The position numbers were made by a program, and so were the translations under genes. DNA of 64,000 bases from Balaenoptera acutorostrata (taxonomy: Eukaryota > Chordata > Mammalia > Artiodactyla > Balaenopteridae). Position 1 is the stretch's first letter. Every line of letters starts with the position of its first letter. The notes below the pieces were generated by a model. It saw only the letters and a program-made list of their open reading frames with translations. It had not been told where the DNA came from and did not search any database. The stretch covers positions 38,795,641 to 38,859,640 of the forward strand of contig NC_080074.1 in NCBI RefSeq assembly GCF_949987535.1, written 5' to 3'. Positions 43,827 through 55,149 of the stretch are shown one piece after another.

Positions 43827-46800
43827 ATGGTCATAGGAACATACATATCAATAACTATCTTAAATGTAAATGGATTAAATGCTTCAACCAAAAGACACAG
43901 GCTTGCTGAATGGATACAAAAACAAGACCCGTACATATGCTGTCTACAGGAGACCCACTTCAGACCTAGGGACACATACAGACTGAAAGTGAGGGGATGG
44001 AAAAAGATATTCCATGCAAATGGAAATCAAAAGAAAGCTGGAGTAGCAATTCTCATATCAGACAAAATAGACTTTAAAATAATGTTACAAGAGACAAAGA
44101 AGGACACTACATAATGATCAAGTATCTTTTCCAACCACAATGCTGTGAGACTATATATCAATTACAGGAAAATATCTGTAGAAAATACAAACACAAGGAG
44201 GCTACTAAATACACTACTAAATAACCAAGACATCACTGAAGAAATCAAAGAGGAAATCAAAAAATACCTAGAAACAAATGACAATGAAAACACGATGACC
44301 CAAAACCTATGGATGCAGCAAAATCAGTTCTAAGAGGGAAGTTTATAGCAATACAATCCTACCTCAAGAAACAAGAAACATCTCAAACAACCTAACCTTA
44401 CACCTAAAGCAATTAGAGAAAAAAGAACAAAAAACCCCCAAAGTTAGAAGGAAAGAAATCATAAAGATCAGATCAGAAATAAATGAAAAACAAATGAAGA
44501 AAATGATAGCAAAAATCAATAAAACTAAAAGCTGGTTCTCTGAGGAGATAGTTAAAATTGATAAACCATTAGCCAGACTCATCAAGAAAAAAAGGGAGAA
44601 GATTCAGATCAGTAGAATTAGAAATGAAAAAGGAGAAGTAACAACTGACACTGCAGAAATACAAAGGATCATGAGAGATTACTGCAAGCAACTATATGCC
44701 AATAAAATGAACAACCTGGAAGAAATGGACAAATACTTAAAAAAGCACCACCTTCCAAGACTGAACCAGGAAGAAATAGAAAATATAAACAGACCAATCA
44801 CAAGCACTAAATTGAGAGTGTGATTAAAAATCTTCCAACAAACAAAAGCCCAGGACCAGATGACTTCACAGGCAAATTCTATCAAACATTTAGAGAAGAG
44901 CTAACACCTATCCTTCTCAAACTCTTCCAAAGTACAGCGGAGGGAGGAACACTCCCAAACTCATTCTATGATGCCACCATCACCCTGATACCAAAACCAG
45001 ACAAAGATGCCACAAAAAAAGAAAACTACAGACAAATATCACTGATGAGCATAGATGCAAAAATCCTCAACATAATACTAGCAAACAGAATCCAACAGCA
45101 CATTAAAAGGATTATACACCATGATAAAGTGGGGTTTATCCCAGGAATGCAAGGATTCTTCAATAAATATGCAAATCAATCAATGTGATAAACCATATTA
45201 ACAAACTGAAGGAGAAAAACCATATGATCATCTCAGTAGATGCACAAAAAACTTTTGACAGAGTTCAACACCCATTTATGATAAAAACCCTCTGAAAAGT
45301 AGGCATAGAGGGAAGGTACCTCAACATAATAAAGGCCATATATGACAAAACCACAGCAAACATCGTTGTCAATGGTGAAAAACTGAAACCATTTCCACTA
45401 AGATCAAGAACCAGACAAGGTTGCCCACTCTCACCACTATTATTCAACGTAGTTTTGGAAGTTTTAGCCACAGCAATCAGAGAAGAAAAAGAAATAAAAG
45501 GAATCCAAACCGGAAAAGAAGAAGTAAAACTGTCACTGTTTGCAGATGACATGATACTATATATAGAGAATCCTAAAGATACCACCAGAAAACTACTAGA
45601 ACTAATCAATGAAATTGGTAACGTAGCAGGATACAAAATTAATTCACAGAAATCTCTTGCATTCCTATACACTAATGATGAAAAATATGAAAGAGAAATT
45701 AAGGAAACATTCCCATTTACTATGGTAAAGAAAAAAAAAAAGAATAAAATACTTACGAATAAACCTACCTAAGGAGACAAAAGACCTGTATGGAGAACAC
45801 TATAAGATACTAATGAAAGAAATTAAAAGTGATACAAGCAGGTGGAAGATATACCATGTTCTTGGATTGGAAGAATCAACATTATGAAAATGACTATACT
45901 ACCACAGCAATCTACAGATTCACTGCAATCCCTATCAAACTACCAATAGCATTTTTCACAAAACTAGAGCAAAAAATTTCACAATTTGTACAGAAACACA
46001 AAAGACCCTGAATAGCCAATGCAATCCTGAAAAAGAAAAACAGAGCTGGAGGAATCAGGCTCCCTGACTTCAGACTATGCTACAAAGCTACAGTAATCAG
46101 GACAGTATGGTACTGGCACAAAAACAGAAATATATATCAATGGAACAGAATACAAAGCCCAGAGGTAAACCCACATACATATGGTCACCTTATATTTGAT
46201 AAAGGAGGCAAGAATATACAATGGAGAAAACACTGCCTCTTCAATAAATGGTGCTGGGAAAACTGGATAGCTACCTGTAAAAGAATGAAATTAGAACACT
46301 CCCTAACACCATACACAAAAATAAACTCAAAATGGATTAAACACCTAAATGTAAGGCCAGACACTATAAAACTCTTAGAGGAAAACATAGGCAGAACACT
46401 CCATGGCATAAATCACAGCAAGATCCTTTTTGACCCACTACCTAGAGAAATGGAAATAAAAACAAAAATAAACAAAATGGGACGTAATGTAAGTTAAAAG
46501 CTTTTGCACAGCAGAGGAAACCATAAACAAGACAAAAAGACAACCCTCAGAATGAGAGAAAATATTTGCAAATGAAGCATATGACAAAGGATTAGTCCTC
46601 AAAATTTACAAGCAGCTGATGCAGCTCAATATCAAAAAAACATAGAACCCAATTCAAAAATGGGCAGAAGACCTAAATAGACATTTCTCCAAAGAAGACA
46701 TACAGATTGCCTACAAACACACGAAAGGATGCTCAACATACGAATCATTAGAGAAATGCGAAAGAAAACTACAATGAGGTATCACCTCACACCAGTCAGA

Positions 46801-47265
46801 ATGGCCACCATCAAAAAATATACAAAGAATAAATACTGGAGAGTGTGTGGAGAAAAGGGAACCCTCTTGCACTGTTGGTGGAAATGTAAATTGACACAAC
46901 CACTATGGAGAACAGTATGAAGATTCCTTAAAAAACTAAAAATAGAACTACCATACGACCCAGCAATCCCACTACTGGGCATATACCCTGAGAAAACCAT
47001 AATTCAAAAAGAGTCATGTACCACAATGTTCATTGCAGCTCTATCTACAATAGCCAGGACGTGGAAGCAATCTAAATGTCCATCAACAGATGACTGGATA
47101 AAGATGTGGCACATACATACAATGGAATATTACTCAGCCATAAAAAGAAACGAAATTGAGTTATTTGTAGTGAGGTGGGTGGACCTAGAGTCTCTTATAC
47201 AGAATGAAGTAAGTCGGAAAGAGAAAAACAAATAACATATGCTAACACATATGTATGGAATCTAA
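43827..47265 (+). pseudogene. L1 ORF2 (endonuclease/reverse transcriptase) pseudogene, unit A
   Basis: Start ATG at 43827-43829, immediately downstream of the SINE. Codons 1-84 give the start of the endonuclease domain (Cys-Leu-Gln-Glu-Thr-His at about 43960). A 4-bp deletion near 44084 shifts the frame, followed by a 372-bp deletion at about 44122 relative to unit C. The reverse transcriptase region survives in pieces: 'Ser-Pro-Gly-Pro-Asp' near 44848 and the catalytic Phe-Ala-Asp-Asp motif at 45539-45550. The Cys-rich C-terminal segment reads at 46729-46920. The natural stop would be TAA at 47263-47265; a premature TAA lies at 47233-47235. Confidence 0.9.
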
Positions 47266-47671
47266 AAATTAATTAATTAATTTAATTTAATTTAATGATT
47301 CTGAAGAACCTATGGGCAGGACAGGAATAAAAACGCAGACATAGAGAATAAACTTGAGGACATGGAGAGGGGGAAGGGTAAGCTGTGACGAAGTGAGAGA
47401 GTGGCATGGATATATATACACTAACAAATGTAAAATAGATAGCTAGTGGGAAGCAGCCACATAGCACAGGGAGATCAGCTCTGTGCTTTGTGACCACCTA
47501 GAGGGGTGGGATAGGGAGGGTGACAAGGAGACACAAGAGGGAGGAGATATGGGAATATATGTATATGTATAGCTGATTCACTTTGTTATAAAGCAGAAAC
47601 TAACACACAATTGTAAAGCAATTATACTCCAATAAAGATGTTTAAAAAAAAATTTCTAGATTAAAAAAAAA

Positions 47672-48203
47672 AGATGTGGCACATATATACAGTGGAATAT
47701 TACTCAGCCATAAAAAGAAACGAAATTGAGTTATTTGTAGTGAGGCGAATGGACCTAGAGACTGTCATACAGAGTGAAGTAAGTCAGAAACAGAAAAACA
47801 AATACCGTATGCTAACACATATATATGGAATTTAAAAAAGAAAAGAAAAGTTCTTAAGAACTTGGGTCAGGAAAGGAATAAAGATACAGACATAGAGAAT
47901 GGCCTTAAGGACATAGGAAGGGGGAAGGGTAAACTGAGACAAAGTGAGAGAGTGCCATGGAAATATATACACTACCAAAAAATAGATAGCTAGTGGGAAG
48001 CAACCACATAATACAGGGAAATCAGCTCAGTGCTTTGTGTCCAACTAGAGGGGTGGGATAGGGAGGGTGGGAGGGAGACACAAGAGGGAGGAGATACGGG
48101 GATGTATGTATACGTATAGCTGATTCACTTTGTTATACAGCAGAAACTGTCACACCATTGTAAAGCACTTATACTCCAATACAGATGTTAAAAAAAAAAA
48201 AAA
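47672..48203 (+). mobile_element. Truncated L1 3' end (unit B)
   Basis: Begins abruptly within the last ~55 codons of ORF2 ('gatgtggcacatatatacag'), runs through a complete 3' UTR and ends in an A-run at 48190-48203. It repeats the content of 47102-47650 in unit A with many differences, so it is a separate insertion or a duplicated segment and not part of unit A. I found no clean target-site duplication because both flanks are L1 and A-rich. Confidence 0.9.
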
Positions 48204-51200
48204 GGTAAGAGAATTCAGCACCACCAAACCAGCTCTATAGCAAATGCTAAAGGAAGTTCTCTAAGTGGGAAACACAAGAGAAGAAAAAGACCTACAAGAA
48301 CAAACCCAAAACAATTGAGAAAATGGTAATAGGAGCATACATGTCAATAATTACCTTAAATGTGAATGAATTAAATGCTCCAACCAAAAGACACAGGCTC
48401 GCTGAATGGATACAAAAACAAGACCAATATATATGCTGTCTACAAGAGACCCACTTCAGACCTAGGGCCGCATAGAGAGTGAAAGTGAGGGGATGGAAAA
48501 AGATATTCCATGCAAATGGAAATCAAAAGAAAGCTGGAGTAGCAATACTCTTATCAGATAAAATCGACGTTAAAATAAAGAATGTTACAAGAGACAAGGA
48601 AGAACATTACATAATGATCAAGGGATCAATCCAAGAAGAAGATATAACAATTATAAATATATATGCACCCAACATAGGAGCACATCAATACATAAGGCAA
48701 ATGCTAACAGCTATAAAAGAGGAAATCGACAGTAACACAATAATAGTGGGGAACTTTAACGCTTCAATTATAACAATGGACAGATCATCCAAACAGAAAA
48801 GTAATAAGGAAACACAAGCTTTAAATGACAGAATAGACCAGATAGATTTAATTGATATTTATAGGACATTCCATCCAAAAAACAGCAGATTACACTCTCT
48901 TCTCAAGTGCACATGGAAAAATCTCCAGGATAGATCACATCTTGGGTCACAAATCAAGCCTCAGTAAATTTAAGAAAATTGAAATCATATCAAGCATCTT
49001 TTGCGACCATAATGCTATGAGATTAGAAATCAATTACAGGGGAAAAAATGTAAAAAGTACAAATGCATGGAGGCTAAACAATACATTACTAAATAACCAA
49101 GAGATCACTGAAGAAATCAAAGAGGAAATCAAAAATTACCTAGAGACAAATGACAATGAAAACACAATGATCCAAAACCTATGGGATGCAGACAAAGCAG
49201 TTGTAAGAGGGAAGTTTATAGCAATACAATCCTACCTCAAGAAACAAGAAAAATCTCACGTACACAATCTAACCTTACACCTAAGGGAACTAGAGAAAGA
49301 AGAACAAACAAAACTAAAGTTAGTGGAAGAAAAGAGATCATAAAGATCATAGCAGAAATAAATGAAATAGAAACAGTCAAAGTAATAGCAAAGATCAATA
49401 AAACTAAAAGCTAGTTCTTTGAGAAGATAAACAAAATTGATAAGCCATTAGCCAGACTCATCAAGAAAAAGAGGGAGAGGACTCAAATCAATAAAATTAG
49501 AAATGAAAAAGAGAAGTTACAACACACCACGGGAATACAAAGCATCCTAAGAGACTACTACAAGCAACTCTATGCCAATAAAATGTAGCCTGGAAGAAAT
49601 GGACAAATGCTTAGAAAGGTATAACCTTCCAAGACTGAACCAGGAAGAAATAGAAAATATGAACAGACCAATCACAAATAATGAAATTGAAACTGTGGTT
49701 AAAAGTCTTCCAACAAACAGAAGTCCTGGTCCAGATGGCTTCACAGGTGAATTTTATCAAACATTTAGAGAAGAGCTAACACCCATCCTTCTCAAACTCT
49801 TCCAAAAAATTGCAGAGGAAAGAACACTCTCAAACTCATTCTAAGAGGCCACCATCACCCTGATACCAAAACCAGAGAAGATACTACAAAAAAAGAAAAT
49901 TACAGACCAGTATCACTGGTGAATATGATGCAGAAATCCTCAACAAAATATTAGCAAACAGAATCCAACAACACATTAAAAGGATCATACACCATGATCA
50001 AGTGGGATTTATCTCAGGGGTGCAAGGATTCTTAAATATACACAAATCAATCAATGTGATACACCCTATTAACAAACTGAAGAATAAAAAGTATATGATC
50101 ATCTCAATAGATGCAGAAAAAGCTTTTGACAAAATTCAACCCCCATTTATGATAAAAACTCTCCAGAAAATGGGCATAGAGGGAACCTACCTCAACATAG
50201 TAAAGGCCATATACGACAAGCCCACCGCAAACATCATTCTCAATGGTGAAAAACTGAACGCATTTCCTCTAAGATCAGGAACAAGACAAGGATGTCCATC
50301 TCACCACTATTATTCAACATAGTTTTGGAAGTCCTAGCCACGGCAATCAGAGAAGAAAAAGAAATAAAAGGAATCCAAATTGGAATAGAAGAAGTAAAAC
50401 TGTCACTGTTTGCAGATGACATGATAGTATACATAGATAATCCTAAAGATGCCACCAGAAAACTACTAGAGCTAATCAATGATTTTGGTAAAGTTGCAAG
50501 ATATGAAATTAATGCACAGAAATCTCTTGCATTCCTATACACTAACAACAAAAGGTCAGAAAGAGAAATTAAGGAAACAATCCCATTCACCATTGCAACC
50601 AGAGGAATAAAATACCTAGGAATAAACCTACCTATGGAGGTAAAAGACCTGTACTCAGAAAACTATAAGACACAGATGAAAGAAATCAAAGATGACACAA
50701 ACAGATGGAGAGATATACTATGGTCTTGGATTGGAAGAATCAATATTGTGAAAATGACTATATTACTCAAAGCAATCTACAGATTTAATGCAATCCCTAT
50801 GAAATTACCAATGGCATTTTTTACAGAACTAGAACAAAAAATATTAAAATTTGTATGGAGGCAAAAAAGACCTCGAATAACCAAAGCAATCTTGAGGGAA
50901 AAAAGCAGAGCTGGAGGAATTAGACTCCCTGACTTCAGACTATACTACAAAGCTACAGTAATCAAGACAATATGGTACTGGCACAAAAACAGAAATATAG
51001 ATCACTGGGACAGGATAGAAAGCCCAGATGTAAACCCATGCACCTATCGTCAACTAATCTATGACAAAGGAGACAAGGATATACAGTGGAGAAAAGGCAG
51101 TCTCTTCAATAAGTGGTGCTGGGAAGACTGGACAACTACATGTAAAAGAATGAAATTAGAACACTCCCTAACACCATACACAAAAATAAACTCAAAATGG

Positions 51201-52340
51201 ATTAAAGACATAAATGTAAGGCCAGACACTATAAAACTCTTAGAGGAAAACATAGGAAGAACACTCTTTGACATAAATCACAACAAGATCTTTTTTGATC
51301 CACCTCCTAGAGTAATGGAAATAAAAACAAAAATAAACAAATGGGACCTAATGAAACGTCAAAGCTTTTGCACAGCAAAGGAAACTATAAACAGATGAAA
51401 AGACAACCCTCAGAATGGGAGAAAATATTTTCAAATGAATCAATGGACAAAGGATTAATCTCCAAAATATATAAACAGCTCATGCAGCTCAATATCAAAA
51501 AATCAAACAACCCAATCGAAAAATGGGCAGAAGACCTAAATAGACATTTCTCCAAAGAAGACATACAGATGGTCAAGAGGCACATGAAAAGCTACTCAAC
51601 ATCACTAATTATTAGAGAAATGCAAATCAAAACTACAGTGTGGTATCACCTCACACCAGCTAGAATGGGCATCATCAGAAAATCTACAAACAATAAATGC
51701 TGGAGAGTGTGTGGAGAAAAGGGAACCCTCTTGCACTGTTGGTGGGAATGATATAGCCACTATGGAGAACAGTATGGAGGTTCCTTAAAAAACTAAAAAC
51801 AGAATTACCATATGACCCAGCAATCCCACTACTGGGCATATACCCAGAGAAAACCATAATTCAAAAGGACACATGCACCTCAATGTTCATTGCAGCACTA
51901 TTTACAATAGCCAGGTCATGGAAGCAACCTAAATGCCCATCGACAGATGAATGGATAAAGAAGGTTTGGTACATATATACAGTGGAATATTAGCCATAAA
52001 AAGGAACGAAGTTGGGTCATTTGATTTGTAGAGACATGCATGGACCTAGAGACTGCCATACAGAGTGAAGTAAGTCAGAAAGAGAAAAACAAATATTGTA
52101 TATTAATGCACAAATGTGGAATCTAGTAAAATGGTACAGATGAACCAGTTTGCAAGGCAGAAATAGAGACACAGATGTAGAGAACATATGTATGGACACC
52201 AAGGGGGGAAAGCAGGGAGGTGAGAGGTGGTGTTGCAATGAACTGGGAGATTGGGATTGACATGTATACACTAATATGTATAAAATAGATAACTAATAAG
52301 AACCTGCTGTATAAAAAATAAATAAATAAAATTTAAAAAC
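48204..52340 (+). mobile_element. Long L1 retrotransposon, 5'-truncated in ORF1 (unit C)
   Basis: Starts in the last codons of ORF1 ('taagagaattcagcaccacc'), then spacer, ORF2 and a 3' UTR ending in an (AAAT)n-type tail ('ctgctgtataaaaaataaat'), followed by a CA-rich patch. The 3' UTR differs entirely from units A, B and D, so it belongs to another cetartiodactyl L1 subfamily. The spacer has no SINE, unlike unit A. Confidence 0.93.
48323..52126 (+). pseudogene. L1 ORF2 pseudogene, unit C
   Basis: ATG at 48323-48325 in the same context as unit A. The endonuclease region (about 48323-49030) is present without the 372-bp gap but has a stop near 48471 and a frameshift near 48915. The reverse transcriptase region includes an unbroken 368-codon stretch at 50292-51398 with the catalytic Phe-Ala-Asp-Asp at 50409-50420. 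The Cys-rich C-terminal segment (Cys-Trp-Arg-Val-Cys-Gly-Glu) reads at about 51700-51750. A short deletion near 51749 and others break the end; the natural stop corresponds to TAG at 52124-52126. Several stops and shifts make it non-functional. Confidence 0.92.
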
Positions 52341-52449
52341 ACACACACACACACAAAAACCAAAAATTAAAATGACAAAAAAACCTCAAGAGCATGAATG
52401 AAAGAAAAAAGGAGGAGGAGGACACTCTTTTGATGCTTTACCAATAGTG

Positions 52450-52620
52450 TTTACAAAGAATTAACCACCCATTATTATTATCTTATTTAAGTCTTACAAA
52501 ACCTTGATAAATTGACATAATTATCCTGTTTTATAGGCAATGAATTTAAGCCTCAGAAAAATTAATGCCTTGCTGAAGACTAAACTGATAATACGTAGAA
52601 GCGCTTGGAATAGAATCAAA
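52450..52620 (-). repeat. MIR SINE, reverse orientation
   Basis: 'tattattatcttatttaagt', 'cctgttttataggcaatgaa', 'tttaagcctcagaaaaatta', 'atgccttgctgaagactaaa'. Confidence 0.7.
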
Positions 52621-52624
52621 TTAG

Positions 52625-53755
52625 AAATAGTAAGATTTTGAGTTAGACAGTAAAGTGTAAACACAAAAATATTTTTAAGGAGTTGTAGAAGAAGATAGAT
52701 TACTGGGTAGACTCACTTGTATTGATATTTACAGTGAAACAAATATGGTCACCTTTGATGCCAGTATAAACTTTGGTGTTCCACAGTTTTATGGACATGA
52801 TATAATAATTGTACTTTTTTAAAACTTCAAAATATGTGGGTAAAAGTATTGGGGTCTAACCAGTATTTGAATCTTGGGTAAAGCATGTACTTTTCTGCTT
52901 GGGTCATGTGGTCATGATTTATTCACGATGGGAGATCTGAGAGCTGGAAATCCAGCTGCAGATATCCTAGATCTGCTGATTAACAAATATCAGCATTTTG
53001 ACCAGCAGCATTTGCACAATTTTTCTCAGAGTAAACATATTATTAGGAGTGGAAATTTTAAAAAATCTAAATCTCAAGTATCTTTAATGCACATTAATTA
53101 AAATAAATTATAAATGACACCTCCAAGCTTGAGTAACTAGAATATTGAGAGAATAAGAAACTTAAAGTTCCTGATATGAGTATTTTGAAAATACAAAGCA
53201 ATTGACCAGGCTTTAACATCAAGTAAATAGTAGAATAGAAGTTTGAAGAGTATTTATAAGTCAGTCACCTATAAAGACACTAAGATATAACATTAGCAAG
53301 GTTTGGGTGATGTTCCTTTCTTGTTAGATCTTGCTATCATAAGATTTATATCTTATCACCCATAAATGTAGTAATTTATTTGCAAGAAGATCTATGAGAT
53401 TTTAGTTTTATGATTGTTATTTTTATTATTAACCTTGAGCTTTTGATGCTTGTTTACTTGGGTGTTATGGAAAATTGTACTTAATCTTTGTGGATTTTTT
53501 TTTAGGAAATTAGATTTTAAATCATTCATATTTAAGCTGCTGGCAATTACTTAATTGATCTTGTTATAACTGATGCAATTTCTTTACAATAGAATTAAGT
53601 CAATATGTACACAAGATTGTTCAGAATCTCACAGAGTTAGAAATGAATGAATTAATATCACCTATGATTAAATAAAAATAGTGTATGAATGTAACAGAAA
53701 CATCTGTAAAAAATAATATCATTACAATATCAGCAAGAATCTGTGAACTTAAACC
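52625..53755. other. Unassigned 5' flank
   Basis: AT-rich and unique-looking. No gene, RNA or named repeat seen. Confidence 0.5.
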
Positions 53756-53759
53756 AAGT

Positions 53760-54130
53760 CTCCTGAATTTCTATAGAGGATTACCAGACCCCAGCCAGTT
53801 GGAACTAATACCTATGTTCTCGTCTTGTTTTTGAATGATGTATATACTGTCTGAGCTGGGCCCCAAACCCTTGGATGAGATACTCCAGGTACTTTTTCCT
53901 ACCTCTCTGCTGCCTGGCTGCAGAAAACCCTGTGGAAGACTACAAGACCTTAGAAAATGGTGGAGCTACCTGACAGGAGTCTATGTCCCTGATAAATCAT
54001 AAAGAACAGTCTATGTCCCTGTCACTTCCTAGGTTAGATGGAATGTGAGTGAAAAATAAACCTCTATTGTGTTAAGCCGTTGAGATTTAGGGATAGTCTG
54101 TTACAGTAGTCTAACATGAATAATACAGAG
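53760..54130 (-). repeat. Ancient interspersed repeat, family not named
   Basis: End motif 'gtgttaagccgttgagattt' followed by 'ctgttacagtagtctaacat' and 'gaataatacag' is a familiar mammalian repeat terminus. An internal partial duplication puts 'agtctatgtccctg' at both 53978-53991 and 54008-54021. Confidence 0.5.
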
Positions 54131-54134
54131 GGTG

Positions 54135-54885
54135 TGAGGAAAACCCCAACCTTGTCTCATGCTTTCCTCTCAGCATCCTCAACCTTGCTGTATATTAAAG
54201 TATCATTAATTATGTACCAATAAGTCTAAATAAAGGTGGCTTTGATCTGGATATTGCTAGAAAATCTATCAGTTGTTTCCAGCATTCCTACAATAAGAAA
54301 TATGGGTCTAAATTAGAAGTATACGGTGCTTACCATAGGGCCAAAATATTCTCCCTTTGTCCCATAAAACACTGAAATGATATTGTTAATGATTACTGAT
54401 ATTTTCCTCTCCTACAAGGTCCATATTTTCTGCTAAGATATTTCTATTAGACAATTTCCTATCAGTGGAAAAAGAACAATTTGGGATTCTAGGGAGTCTG
54501 ATTTAATGAAAAGCTATATTGGTAGTTAAAACTCATCAAATCATATAATGAAATGCTCATTCCAATTAGAGTTAATCCTCAAGTTATTTGAACTTATAAG
54601 ATGAATATATTTTCTATTAGTAAACCAAAATTGTATGCTAGCTACCAGATTGATTAATTTTTAGCAATATAAAGTTTCTCATTCTTTAAATGCACAGAAA
54701 AAGTTTGATCATGATGGCTAACAAAAGTAGTACAAGTATTTCTGAAGTAGGGTACACTATTTTCACTTAATTATACCCAGAATCCAAACATCAGAATAAT
54801 GAGTCTCTGTTATTCTGAAATAACATTTTTGACTTACTGATTTTATGGATGGATGAAATGTTTCTCTTAATTCAACCTAAAAGGA
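54135..54885. other. Unassigned 5' flank
   Basis: No recognisable gene or repeat. Confidence 0.5.
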
Positions 54886-54889
54886 AGTG

Positions 54890-55050
54890 AGCATTTTACA
54901 TTGCATTATATCTGTCATTTTATAGGTGAGAAAACTGAGATTTAGAGAAGGAAGGTAACTTCCCCAAGGATCCACAGCTGGTAATTGAGGGTGCTGCAGT
55001 TTGAACCAGATGAGATTGGCTCTATGGCCTGAGCTCTTAATGACTGAGTC
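54890..55050 (-). repeat. MIR SINE, reverse orientation
   Basis: 'gtcattttataggtgagaaa', 'actgagatttagagaaggaa', 'ggatccacagctggtaattg', 'tgcagtttgaaccagatgag'. Confidence 0.8.
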
Positions 55051-55059
55051 CATTAACCA

Positions 55060-55145
55060 GAATTTCTCAGACCTGAGATCATGCAGACTGTTCAGAATGT
55101 ATCTGTGGATCCTTAAGGGTCTATGGACCCTAGATTGAGAAATAC
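55060..55145 (-). repeat. Possible short hAT (MER5-like) fragment
   Basis: 'gaatttctcagacctgagat' at the left and 'ggtctatggaccctagattg' + 'agaaatac' at the right resemble the ends of a small hAT element. Weak. Confidence 0.3.
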
Positions 55146-55149
55146 TATA

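Larger units (their letters stand above)
42350..47671 (+). mobile_element. Near-full-length L1 retrotransposon (unit A)
   Basis: Starts in the last ~140 bp of the 5' UTR ('gtccctcccatcaggaag'...), then ORF1, the inter-ORF spacer, ORF2, a 3' UTR and an A-rich tail (47645-47671). Both ORFs are broken. The spacer is interrupted by a CHR SINE (43481-43820), and ORF2 lacks 372 bp of the endonuclease region compared with unit C. The 3' UTR is of the same type as units B and D. With SINE and tail removed it is about 4.9 kb, so most of the 5' UTR and promoter is missing. It cannot move by itself. Confidence 0.95.

Noticed and set aside
45265..45672. 135-codon minus-strand frame
   Set aside because: Antisense shadow of the L1 reverse transcriptase region; the same shadow appears in unit C at 50240-50593.
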